From the NCBI GenBank assembly GCA_002429245.1, contig DIZA01000005.1:1-64000 (forward strand): a DNA stretch of 64,000 nt. Direction: 5' to 3'. Made by a program: the position numbers and the translations under genes. Shown here in pieces: positions 7,053-14,488 of the stretch. The DNA comes from Candidatus Saccharibacteria bacterium UBA6040 (GTDB taxonomy: Bacteria; Patescibacteriota; Saccharimonadia; Saccharimonadales; Saccharimonadaceae). The number at the start of each line of letters is the position of its first letter. The first letter of the stretch is position 1. Below the pieces are notes generated by a model, which saw nothing but the letters and a program-made list of their open reading frames with translations, searched no databases and was not told the DNA's origin.

Positions 7053-8465
7053 ATGAACTGGAAAACGATTTTTAAATCACTCAAAAACCGTGACATGCAA
7101 AAGCGGCTGCTTATTGTGCTGGGTATTATTATTGCGTATCGCTTCCTGTCGCACATTCCCGTGCCACTTGCCGCACCGACACAGCTCCGTGAGGTCATTA
7201 ACAGCGTTGTGAGTAGTACCGATTTTGGTGGCTTCCTTAACCTTCTTTCCGGTGGTGCGCTTGCAAGCTTCTCGATCGTTCTTGTAGGTATGACACCGTT
7301 CATTACTGCCTCTGTGATTACACAACTTCTCACCAAGGCAATTCCTCGTCTTGAAGAACTTCACAAAGATGGTGAATCCGGTCGTCGTAAGATCAACCAA
7401 TGGACACGTGTTGCGACTATTCCACTGGCGATCGTACAGTCAATTGCTTTCATCTTTATCCTTCGTCAGACCGTCCTGGCGGGCAACTCAACGATTCTTA
7501 ACAGCGCAACGCCCATTGAGTGGATTGTGGCTGTCACTGCCATGACAGCAGGTTCTGTGCTGCTTATGTGGCTTGGTGAGCTCATTACTGAACAAGGTGT
7601 CGGTAACGGTATCAGCCTTATCATCTTTGCGGGTATTATCAGCCAACTTCCAAAGATGCTTTCAACGATCGGTTCAGGCCTGTTCGACACATCTGGTGGA
7701 TCAATGAGCGTCTTCGGCTGGTTTACAATTCCGGTGAATCCGACGGTATTCTTTGTGACGATTGCGATTGCGGCGGTTTCTTTAGCACTTCTGTATCTAC
7801 TGGTAAAGATCAACGAAGCCCAACGTATCATCACGATCAACTATGCGAAGCGTGTTCAGGGTAACAGCAACTACGGAGGTGTGAAGAGCATCCTTCCTGT
7901 GAAGCTGATTGCTGCTGGTGTCATCCCTGTGATCTTTGCCGTTGCATTCCTGTCACTACCAGCCTTCCTTGGACAAGTTCTAAAAGCGACAGGTAATCAT
8001 GCATTTGCCGATCTCGCAAGTAATCTAATCCTCTGGTTCCAAGCGCCAACACCTGGTAACTTTACTGGCTCAACGCTACAGGCCTTCATTTACCCAAGCG
8101 CCTACTTTGCTCTCGTGATCCTCTTTACTTATTTCTATACGGGTATTGTCTTTAACGCCAACGAAATTGCCGAGAACTTGCAAAAGCAAGGTGGCTTCAT
8201 CGAAGGCATCCGCCCAGGTGCAACGACCGAGAAATATCTATCTATGACTGTTAACCGCCTTATCCTGTTCGGATCAATCGTTCTTGGGCTTATTGCAGTC
8301 ACCCCATTCATCGCCGAGTTCCTTCTGTATCACATTGCGGGTATTTCTGGCACAAACCTCTCAATTGGCGGTACAGGACTTCTCATCGTGGTCTCGGTGG
8401 GTCTAGAATCGCTTCGCCAGGTCAACTCACGCGCCCTTATGGTCACGTACGACGACTACAAGTAG
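7053..8465 (+). CDS. secY: Protein translocase subunit SecY
   Basis: SecY is the channel of the Sec translocon in the cytoplasmic membrane. The 470-residue product has about ten hydrophobic helices. Family landmarks are the N-terminal KRLLIVLGIIIAYRFLSHIPVP, the plug/TM2 region SGGALASFSIVLVGMTPFITASVI, the QGVGNGISLIIFAGI segment, and a C-terminal loop with NLQKQGGFIEGIRPG before TM9. GGACTGAAGGAC upstream serves as the ribosome site. It stands alone here: adk and map, its usual downstream partners, are not next to it. Confidence 0.98.
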   Translation: MNWKTIFKSLKNRDMQKRLLIVLGIIIAYRFLSHIPVPLAAPTQLREVINSVVSSTDFGGFLNLLSGGALASFSIVLVGMTPFITASVITQLLTKAIPRLEELHKDGESGRRKINQWTRVATIPLAIVQSIAFIFILRQTVLAGNSTILNSATPIEWIVAVTAMTAGSVLLMWLGELITEQGVGNGISLIIFAGIISQLPKMLSTIGSGLFDTSGGSMSVFGWFTIPVNPTVFFVTIAIAAVSLALLYLLVKINEAQRIITINYAKRVQGNSNYGGVKSILPVKLIAAGVIPVIFAVAFLSLPAFLGQVLKATGNHAFADLASNLILWFQAPTPGNFTGSTLQAFIYPSAYFALVILFTYFYTGIVFNANEIAENLQKQGGFIEGIRPGATTEKYLSMTVNRLILFGSIVLGLIAVTPFIAEFLLYHIAGISGTNLSIGGTGLLIVVSVGLESLRQVNSRALMVTYDDYK

Positions 8466-8494
8466 CCTCCAACTCTCCTGACAGGGGTAGTATA

Positions 8495-8523
8495 TTGACT
8501 CTAATATGCATTAGTGGTATAAT
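8495..8523 (+). promoter_or_regulatory. Near-consensus promoter with inverted repeat in its spacer
   Basis: TTGACT (8495-8500) and TATAAT (8518-8523) are separated by exactly 17 bases. Inside the spacer, CTAAT (8501-8505) and ATTAG (8510-8514) form an inverted repeat around ATGC, well placed to bind a repressor. A perfect GC palindrome CCCCGGCCGGGG (8552-8563) follows in the leader. Confidence 0.8.
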
Positions 8524-8592
8524 ATATGGTACATCGATCAACTCAGCCGTTCCCCGGCCGGGGTGAACGACGTACATGGACAGGGGAATACT

Positions 8593-9123
8593 ATGAAACG
8601 CGGAATCTTTACTCCGCCAGCATCGCCGCCGAAAACCTCCAGTGAGAGGAACCAGGCAGCGATGCAGAAGGCGCTCGGTCTCGTGGATGCAGCGCTTAAG
8701 CTCTACAACAAGGCTGTGCTGCGAGCAAGAAACCTGCAAGCGCGCCACATCGTGGATGCGCTCTATGGTCGCTATCGCTACCAGCTGGACAGAGAGAACA
8801 CAACGCTCTCCTTCGGAGAGTGGTTGCTCGAGAAGCGCAACTTGTCGGGTACCTACGCCAAGCTCGGTATTGATACCGTGCTGTGGGCATTCACGGGTAT
8901 CGTCAGTGAAGCGCAGACGGACAGTCGATTTCGGTTCTTCTACGAGAAGCAACAGTTCACCGACTGGCTGACTCCACTTATCGAGTTCTACGTGAACCGA
9001 CGTGTGGTGGAAAGCTTCTACAAGATCCGCGTCACTAGCTACACCGTTCCTCTCTCGGGCTACAAGCAGGCTCTGTCCTCGCTAAACTTCGTGAGAGATC
9101 GGATCGCTGGCCAGCACGCCTAG
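8593..9123 (+). CDS. Hypothetical protein with atypical composition, in the place of adk/map
   Basis: The 176-residue product has no family I recognise. It has no clear membrane segment or signal peptide. It is rich in Arg, Tyr and aromatic residues (DALYGRYRYQLDREN, FRFFYEKQQF) and looks alpha-helical and soluble. ATG 8593 was chosen over GTG 8563 because AGGGG (8582-8586) lies six bases upstream, and because GTG 8563 lies at the end of the GC palindrome in the leader. Codons are clearly GC-richer than in the flanking genes (many GCG, CTC, CGC), suggesting transfer. It has a strong promoter of its own and a normal leader. Confidence 0.75.
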   Translation: MKRGIFTPPASPPKTSSERNQAAMQKALGLVDAALKLYNKAVLRARNLQARHIVDALYGRYRYQLDRENTTLSFGEWLLEKRNLSGTYAKLGIDTVLWAFTGIVSEAQTDSRFRFFYEKQQFTDWLTPLIEFYVNRRVVESFYKIRVTSYTVPLSGYKQALSSLNFVRDRIAGQHA

Positions 9124-9161
9124 CAGAACACCTACGGGCTCTGAGGCGGGCCACACCCTGT

Positions 9162-9209
9162 CCTCATCCCTAAATTGTTAAATTTTACTTTAACGACTTA
9201 GGGATGGGG
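9162..9209. repeat. Long two-part inverted repeat between the odd gene and infA
   Basis: CATCCCTAA (9165-9173) pairs with TTAGGGATG (9198-9206). The arms extend outward by three more pairs with one G-T wobble. Inside them GTTAAA (9177-9182) pairs with TTTAAC (9189-9194). No T-run follows, so it is not a classical terminator. It could be a processing site, an operator or the end of an inserted segment. Confidence 0.6.
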
Positions 9210-9229
9210 TAAAATAACTGATTAACATA

Positions 9230-9257
9230 TTGACGGCACGTCTGTTTTTGCTACAAT
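9230..9257 (+). promoter_or_regulatory. Upstream promoter before infA
   Basis: TTGACG (9230-9235) and TACAAT (9252-9257) are separated by 16 bases. A transcript from here would carry a leader of about 95 bases before infA. Confidence 0.55.
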
Positions 9258-9313
9258 ATTAATCATAAATACAATTACATGCCAAAAACGCGCTGTAATA
9301 TTCTTGTAAGTGG

Positions 9314-9342
9314 TTTACGTGAGCGACCTGATAGTGTATAAT
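9314..9342 (+). promoter_or_regulatory. Proximal promoter of the infA-rpoA operon
   Basis: TTTACG (9314-9319), a 17-base spacer and a perfect TATAAT (9337-9342). Initiation near 9349 would leave only about nine bases before the infA ATG, so the mRNA is almost leaderless. Confidence 0.7.
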
Positions 9343-9357
9343 TCACTACTGTAACTT

Positions 9358-9582
9358 ATGGTAGCTCAAAAAGAAGTCATTAAAATGCGAGGAAAGGTTG
9401 TGGAAGCACTGCCTAATACGCAATTTAAGATTGAATTGGAGAACAACCTAAGCATCATCGGGCACATTAGCGGAAAAATGCGTAAAAACTATATCCGCCT
9501 CGTACCTGGTGATCAGGTGGACGTTGAGATGACCCCTTACGATCTTAGTAAGGGAAGAATCACGTATCGCCACAAAGATTAA
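9358..9582 (+). CDS. infA: Translation initiation factor IF-1
   Basis: IF-1 is an OB-fold protein that occupies the ribosomal A site during initiation. The 74-residue sequence has the family core MRGKVVEALPNTQFKIELENN, then HISGKMRKNYIRLVPGDQVDVEM and the ending PYDLSKGRITYRHKD. It heads the infA-rpmJ-rpsM-rpsK-rpsD-rpoA operon in standard order. Confidence 0.98.
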   Translation: MVAQKEVIKMRGKVVEALPNTQFKIELENNLSIIGHISGKMRKNYIRLVPGDQVDVEMTPYDLSKGRITYRHKD

Positions 9583-9609
9583 ATGTAAGAGCTGGAGTTT
9601 TAATCGTTC

Positions 9610-9726
9610 ATGAAAGTTCGTGCGAGCGTAAAAAAAATCAGTCCAGGTGACCAAATCGTTCGTCGTAAGGGCGTTCTTCGGGTCATCAACAAGAAGAAAC
9701 CTAAAAATAAGCAAAGGCAGGGTTAA
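9610..9726 (+). CDS. rpmJ: 50S ribosomal protein L36, cysteine-free form
   Basis: L36 is the smallest 50S protein and is normally a zinc ribbon. This 38-residue product (MKVRASVKKISPGDQIVRRK, ending KNKQRQG) keeps the L36 frame and the basic tail, but every zinc-ligand Cys is replaced. It is therefore the zinc-independent type. It lies between infA and rpsM, as in most bacteria, with rpsM two bases after its stop. Confidence 0.95.
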   Translation: MKVRASVKKISPGDQIVRRKGVLRVINKKKPKNKQRQG

Positions 9727-9728
9727 GC

Positions 9729-10115
9729 ATGGCTCGAATTGCAGGGATTGTAATCCCAGCTGAAAAGCAAGTGCAGATCGCATTGACGTATATCTACGGC
9801 ATCGGTCCACATTTCGCATCGACCATCCTTGCGGCGGTTAATATAGAACCGACCACTCGGGTGAAAGATCTCACCGAGGCTGAAGAGCAACGTCTACGTG
9901 AAGTAATCGACCGCGATTACACCGTAGAAGGTGACCTACAACGTCTCGTAACTAACAACATTAAGCGATTGAAAGACATCAACAGTTACCGTGGCCTCCG
10001 TCACAAGTCTGGTCTTCCAGTTCATGGTCAACGCACCCGAACAAACGCACGTACTCGTAAGGGTCGCGCAATTGCTGTCGGTGGTGCACAACCTAAATCA
10101 GCAACTAAGACGTAA
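9729..10115 (+). CDS. rpsM: 30S ribosomal protein S13
   Basis: S13 sits in the 30S head and contacts the P-site tRNA and L5. The start MARIAGIVIPAEKQVQIALTY and the C-terminal SYRGLRHKSGLPVHGQRTRTNARTRKGR are diagnostic. The 128-residue length is slightly longer than usual at the C-terminus. GGAAGGAACAG lies between it and rpsK. Confidence 0.98.
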   Translation: MARIAGIVIPAEKQVQIALTYIYGIGPHFASTILAAVNIEPTTRVKDLTEAEEQRLREVIDRDYTVEGDLQRLVTNNIKRLKDINSYRGLRHKSGLPVHGQRTRTNARTRKGRAIAVGGAQPKSATKT

Positions 10116-10129
10116 GGAAGGAACAGATT

Positions 10130-10519
10130 ATGGCAGATTCATCTACAACCAAGAAGAAGCAAAAACGATCAGTTCCATCTGGTCAGTTGCACATTCAGGC
10201 AACGTTTAACAACACGATTGTTAGCTTTACTGATAAAAAAGGAAACGTTCTTACCCAAAGTAGCGCTGGCGCTACTGGCTTCCGCGGAAGTAAAAAGGGA
10301 ACAGCATATGCAGCACAAGTTGCAGCCGAAAAAGCAGCAGAAGCTGCAAAAGGCCAATACGGCGTTGCTGCTGTTGACGTATTCGTTAAGGGTGTCGGCA
10401 TGGGCCGCGACGCTGCAATCCGCGCGTTAGGTGCATTCGATATCACTATCGATAGTATTAAAGAGGTAACAGGCGTTCCACACGGTGGCGTTCGTCCTCG
10501 AAAGGCACGAAGGGGCTAA
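10130..10519 (+). CDS. rpsK: 30S ribosomal protein S11
   Basis: S11 forms part of the platform at the E site. The 129-residue protein has QLHIQATFNNTIVSFTDKKG, then SSAGATGFRGSKKGTAYAAQVAAE and the conserved C-terminus KEVTGVPHGGVRPRKARRG. It lies in standard order between S13 and S4. Confidence 0.98.
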   Translation: MADSSTTKKKQKRSVPSGQLHIQATFNNTIVSFTDKKGNVLTQSSAGATGFRGSKKGTAYAAQVAAEKAAEAAKGQYGVAAVDVFVKGVGMGRDAAIRALGAFDITIDSIKEVTGVPHGGVRPRKARRG

Positions 10520-10522
10520 CAT

Positions 10523-11140
10523 ATGGCACGAGATACATCCCCAATTGTTAAACAATCTCGTCGCGAAGGGTATGCACTGCATCCTAAAGCGCACAAGGTT
10601 ATGGCGAAAAAGACTGGAATTCCAGGTCAGCACGCTAATGGACGTCAGGGTAAGCCTAGCCTTTACTTGACACAACTTCGTGAAAAGCAAAAAGTTCGTC
10701 GTTTGTACGGTCTTCTTGAGAAGCAATTCTCAAATCTAATGAACGAAGCAAGCCGTCGTGACGGCCTAGCTGGTGAGAACCTGCTTCAATTGCTTGAACA
10801 ACGAATGGACAACGCTGTTTACCGCGCTGGTTTTGCAACTAGCCGCCGTGCAGCTCGTCAACTTGTTGGACACGGACACTTTATGTTAAACGGTCGTCGT
10901 GTCGATATTCCATCAATCCGTCTTAAAGTCGGTGACGAAATCGTTGTTCGTCCTAAAAGCACAAAATCAGGCTACTTCACCGTACTTGATGATGTTGTGA
11001 AGAACTCTAGCCAGGTAGCACTTAGCTGGATCAAGAGTGATGCAAAGAAAATGACGATCTCAGTTACAGGTTTACCAACCCGTGCTGAAGCAGAGCCAGA
11101 TATTAACGAACAACTAATCGTTGAGTATTACTCACGTTAA
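10523..11140 (+). CDS. rpsD: 30S ribosomal protein S4
   Basis: S4 is a primary 16S binder and an element of decoding fidelity. The 205-residue product contains the GIPGQHANGRQGKPSLYLTQLREKQKVRRLYG region and an S4 RNA-binding domain from about residue 90 (QRMDNAVYRAGFATSRRAARQLVGHGHFMLNG). It is followed by rpoA after a 19-base spacer carrying AAGGAG. Confidence 0.98.
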   Translation: MARDTSPIVKQSRREGYALHPKAHKVMAKKTGIPGQHANGRQGKPSLYLTQLREKQKVRRLYGLLEKQFSNLMNEASRRDGLAGENLLQLLEQRMDNAVYRAGFATSRRAARQLVGHGHFMLNGRRVDIPSIRLKVGDEIVVRPKSTKSGYFTVLDDVVKNSSQVALSWIKSDAKKMTISVTGLPTRAEAEPDINEQLIVEYYSR

Positions 11141-11159
11141 GGGTAAGGAGCCTACCACA

Positions 11160-12083
11160 ATGTCAAAAGTCATTCACAACCCAGCACTTGCAAGCGTCGA
11201 AGAGCACAGCGCGACTAGTGCGTCGTTCGTTATTGAGCCTCTACAAGCCGGTTACGGAAACACTCTCGGTAACAGCCTTCGTCGCGTACTTCTTTCAAGC
11301 ATCAAAGGTGGCGCTATCGTTGCCTTCCGTATTGAAGGATCAAGCCACGAATTCACCACTGTTCCAGGTGTAAAAGAAGATGTCGTCGACATCATGCTAA
11401 ACCTCAAGAACGTTAAAGTTAAGGTAAGTACTGACGAACCCGTTGAACTACGTCTTGAGAAAAAGGGAACTGGCGTTATTACTGCTGGTGACATCAAAAC
11501 TTCTGGTGATGTTGAAATCATCAACAAAGACCAAATCATCGCAACCATCGATGACCCTAAAAAGTCTATCGTTTTCGACCTCGTTGTCGAAGCTGGTCGC
11601 GGATACGAAACTATTGAAGACTCAAGTGTTAATCGTCTCCACAGCGACATGATTGCACTCGACGCTATCTTTAGTCCAGTACTCCGTGTGCGTTACAAGG
11701 TTGACTCAACTCGTGTTGGTCAAGAAACAAACCTCGACAAGCTTCAGCTTAATGTTGAAACTGACGGTTCTATCACGCCTCGTGAAGCATTCGAAGAAGC
11801 CGCTGCTATCTTGGTAAACCAATACACTGCACTTGCTGGTTCAACAACTGTTGAAGCTGCTCCTGCACTTGGTCAAGATACTGAAGAAGAATCAAACGAA
11901 CTCAACACACCAATTGAAGAGTTGAACCTCAGCGCGCGCACAGCTAACGCTCTTACAAACAACGAAATCCGCACTGTTCGTGACCTCGTCACTCTTTCAG
12001 AGCAAGATCTTCGTGAGTTAAAGGGATTCGGTAGCAAAGCGCTTGATGAAGTTAAAGATAAATTGGCTGAACTGGAAATCTAG
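11160..12083 (+). CDS. rpoA: DNA-directed RNA polymerase subunit alpha
   Basis: Alpha nucleates polymerase assembly and contacts activators and UP elements. The N-terminal domain has FVIEPLQAGYGNTLGNSLRRVLLSSIKGGA and the dimer core. The C-terminal domain ends with the helix-hairpin-helix LRELKGFGSKALDEVKDKLAELE. ATG 11160 was chosen over an upstream in-frame TTG because AAGGAG lies nine bases before it, giving the normal start of a 307-residue alpha. Confidence 0.97.
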   Translation: MSKVIHNPALASVEEHSATSASFVIEPLQAGYGNTLGNSLRRVLLSSIKGGAIVAFRIEGSSHEFTTVPGVKEDVVDIMLNLKNVKVKVSTDEPVELRLEKKGTGVITAGDIKTSGDVEIINKDQIIATIDDPKKSIVFDLVVEAGRGYETIEDSSVNRLHSDMIALDAIFSPVLRVRYKVDSTRVGQETNLDKLQLNVETDGSITPREAFEEAAAILVNQYTALAGSTTVEAAPALGQDTEEESNELNTPIEELNLSARTANALTNNEIRTVRDLVTLSEQDLRELKGFGSKALDEVKDKLAELEI

Positions 12084-12085
12084 AC

Positions 12086-12511
12086 ATGCACCGACACGGA
12101 TATAAAGGACGTAAATTTGGACGAGAACGCGATCAACGACGCGCTCTGCTTAAGGGACTTGCAACAAGTCTCGTCGAGCACGGCAAAATCGAGACCACGC
12201 ACCCTAAAGCCAAAGAACTCGTCCGCTACATTGAAAAGCTTATCACCAAAGCTAAAAAAGGTGATCTTGCGAACCGACGCCGCGTTATTGCTGGCCTTTC
12301 AACCCAAGCTGCTGCTTTCCGTCTTGTTGACGTAATTGCACCACAGTTGACTGGTCGTACAAGCGGACACGTTCGTGTAGAGCGAACTCGACTTCGAATC
12401 GGTGACGGTGCCCAAATGGCCACTATCGCTTTCGTTGACGAGATTTCAGAAACTCCAGCTCCTGCTAAAGCAGTGGCTGCAAAGAAAACTGCTGCGAAGG
12501 AGACTAAGTAA
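12086..12511 (+). CDS. rplQ: 50S ribosomal protein L17
   Basis: L17 lies at the tunnel exit. It begins MHRHGYKGRKFGRERDQRRALLKGLATSLVEHGKIETT, which is diagnostic, and keeps the VERTRLRIGDGAQMATIAFV ending of the core. An Ala/Lys-rich tail of about 20 residues extends the C-terminus to 141. The start lies two bases after the rpoA stop, and the stop overlaps rplM (TAATG). Confidence 0.97.
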   Translation: MHRHGYKGRKFGRERDQRRALLKGLATSLVEHGKIETTHPKAKELVRYIEKLITKAKKGDLANRRRVIAGLSTQAAAFRLVDVIAPQLTGRTSGHVRVERTRLRIGDGAQMATIAFVDEISETPAPAKAVAAKKTAAKETK

Positions 12512-12954
12512 TGGTTGTTAACTCAAAAACTTTCAGTCTACGAACTGAAGACACAAGCCGCGAATGGTTCTTGATTGATGCCGCAGAAATTCCATTAGGA
12601 CGTACTGCAACAAAGATCGCTAACCTTCTTATCGGTAAGTCTAAAGTAACCTACACTCCTCACGTTGATAACGGCGATTACGTTGTTGTCATCAATGCTG
12701 ACAAGCTTGTTGTTACTGGTGACAAAGAAATCGGTAAAGTATATTACCGACACAGTGGATTCCCAGGTGGAATTAGCGACGCTACTCTTAAAGAAGTACG
12801 TGCTAAGCACCCTGAACGAATCATTGAAGAAGCTGTGAAGGGTATGATCCCTAAAAATAAGCTTGCTAGCGGTCGTATGGCACGCCTTCGTGTGTTCCCA
12901 GGGGAAACTCACACACACACTGCACAAACCCCTAAGAAAGTGGAGATGAAATAA
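12511..12954 (+). CDS. rplM: 50S ribosomal protein L13
   Basis: L13 is an early 50S assembly protein. Motifs are REWFLIDAAEIPLGRTATKIANLLIGK, YTPHVDNGDYVVVINADKLVVTG and AVKGMIPKNKLASGRMARLRVFPG. The 147-residue length is normal. rplM and rpsI are joined in one transcript and overlap by one base (TAATG). Confidence 0.98.
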   Translation: MVVNSKTFSLRTEDTSREWFLIDAAEIPLGRTATKIANLLIGKSKVTYTPHVDNGDYVVVINADKLVVTGDKEIGKVYYRHSGFPGGISDATLKEVRAKHPERIIEEAVKGMIPKNKLASGRMARLRVFPGETHTHTAQTPKKVEMK

Positions 12955-13361
12955 TGGCTACAACACCTGCTGGAACCTATTTCTACGGACTTGGACGACG
13001 TAAGAGTGCAACTGCACGTGCACGCCTCTACGCTGGTAAAGGTTCAATTGTGATTAACGATAAGACTGCTTCTGAATACTTTTCAGAAAACAAGACTATG
13101 GTTGCTGAAATCACTGATCCACTTGCCCTTGTTGGCAAGCAAAAAGACTACGATATCACTATCCTTGTTCAAGGTGGTGGTACTGCCGGCCAAGTTGATG
13201 CAATTAAGCTTGCGATCGCGAAAGCGCTCACAACTGCGCACTCTGACCTACGTTCAACCCTCAAGAAAGCCGAGTTCCTAAAACGCGACTCTCGTGAGAA
13301 AGAACGTAAGAAGTACGGACTTCGTTCTGCTCGTAAGAAAGAACAGTTCTCAAAGCGTTAA
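12954..13361 (+). CDS. rpsI: 30S ribosomal protein S9
   Basis: S9 reaches the P site with its C-terminal tail. The 135-residue sequence has FYGLGRRKSATARARLYAGKGSIVIN, the GGGTAGQVDAIKLAIAKAL loop and the basic C-terminus DSREKERKKYGLRSARKKEQFSKR ending in the invariant SKR. A terminator follows immediately. Confidence 0.98.
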   Translation: MATTPAGTYFYGLGRRKSATARARLYAGKGSIVINDKTASEYFSENKTMVAEITDPLALVGKQKDYDITILVQGGGTAGQVDAIKLAIAKALTTAHSDLRSTLKKAEFLKRDSREKERKKYGLRSARKKEQFSKR

Positions 13362-13373
13362 TCCGCTTATCGT

Positions 13374-13411
13374 ACAAAAAGAGCTCCGATCCAATGGGGC
13401 TCTTTTTTTGT
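13374..13411 (+). terminator. Rho-independent terminator after rpsI
   Basis: ACAAAAAGAGC (13374-13384) pairs with GCTCTTTTTTTGT (13399-13411), with the stem extended inward by TCC/GGG. It ends the infA-rpsI transcript. Confidence 0.92.
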
Positions 13412-13436
13412 ATGCATTTTATGGGGGTAAGTAAGC

Positions 13437-13442
13437 TATAAT
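13437..13442 (+). promoter_or_regulatory. -10 element of trpS (leaderless arrangement)
   Basis: A perfect TATAAT ends seven bases before the trpS ATG. Initiation six to eight bases downstream would coincide with the start codon, so no leader or ribosome site is possible from this promoter. Confidence 0.7.
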
Positions 13443-13449
13443 AGAGGCA

Positions 13450-14487
13450 ATGAGTAAACCAGTCATCTTAACTGGGCTTCGTGCCAACAATAACCTGACG
13501 ATCGGGAACTATTTTGGTGGCATGCTACCAATTATTGATATGGCAAAGAATCGTTCGGCTGACTATCAAGTAAATATGTTTATCCCTGACTTGCACAGTA
13601 TTACGACACCCGTCGATTACAGTGCGATTAATGCGCAAATTCTATTAACCGCGAAACACTTTGTCGCAGCAGGGCTTCCGCTTGATAACCCAGATATCCA
13701 TTTATACCGCCAAAGCTACATTTCCGCGCACTCCGAACTGACGTGGATCCTTGATTGCATGACGGGCATTGGTGAAATGAACCGTATGACGCAGTTTAAG
13801 GACAAATCAGGCACTATTGGCGACGAAAGGGTGAGTGTTGGGCTTTTCAACTATCCCGTCCTTATGGCGGCCGACATCTTGTTGTATGGCTCTGAGTATG
13901 TCCCTGTTGGTGATGATCAGACACAACACCTTGAATTTACCCGTGATATTGGCGAACGAATGAATAAAAATTTTGGTGATATCTTTGTCATTCCAAAAGC
14001 CGTCAAAGAACAGCACAAGTTCTTCGGTAAAGAACAAGGGCTTCGTATTAAAGACCTCCAAGATCCTTCAAAGAAGATGAGCAAAAGTGATGAATCGGGC
14101 AAAGGTGTCATTTTCCTTAGTGATACACCTGAAGCGGCTGCTCGTAAGGTAATGAGCGCAGTAACTGATGAAAAGGCCTATGTCCGTTTTGACCGTGAGA
14201 ACCAGCCAGGTATTAGTAACTTACTTGAAATTCTCGCACTGCTTCAAAGTCGTGACATTAAAGAAGTGGTTGCTGAGTTCGAAGGCCAGACGCTCTACGG
14301 TGACTTTAAGGCTATTGTTGCCGAAGAAGTTCGTCGTTTCCTTATCGATTTCCAAAAGAAACTACATGCCGTTGACGATACAGTAGTCATGAAGAAACTT
14401 GAAGCATCAGAAAAAGCGTTGGCTGTGACGGCGAACGCCACCTTACTTCGAACACAACAAGCCGTTGGACTGCGTCCGGGGAAATAG
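13450..14487 (+). CDS. trpS: Tryptophanyl-tRNA synthetase
   Basis: It charges tRNA-Trp with tryptophan using ATP. The class I Rossmann signature appears as NLTIGNYFGG (HIGH-equivalent TIGN) at about residues 15-24, and KMSKS lies near residue 215. GEMNRMTQFKDKSG and the GDDQTQHLEFTRDIGERMN block are typical of TrpRS. The 345-residue length fits. The next gene starts two bases after its stop. Confidence 0.97.
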   Translation: MSKPVILTGLRANNNLTIGNYFGGMLPIIDMAKNRSADYQVNMFIPDLHSITTPVDYSAINAQILLTAKHFVAAGLPLDNPDIHLYRQSYISAHSELTWILDCMTGIGEMNRMTQFKDKSGTIGDERVSVGLFNYPVLMAADILLYGSEYVPVGDDQTQHLEFTRDIGERMNKNFGDIFVIPKAVKEQHKFFGKEQGLRIKDLQDPSKKMSKSDESGKGVIFLSDTPEAAARKVMSAVTDEKAYVRFDRENQPGISNLLEILALLQSRDIKEVVAEFEGQTLYGDFKAIVAEEVRRFLIDFQKKLHAVDDTVVMKKLEASEKALAVTANATLLRTQQAVGLRPGK

Positions 14488-14488
14488 C

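Noticed and set aside
8563..8592. GTG at 8563 as the start of the odd gene before infA
   Set aside because: It lies at the end of the GC palindrome with no ribosome site, while ATG 8593 has AGGGG at good spacing.
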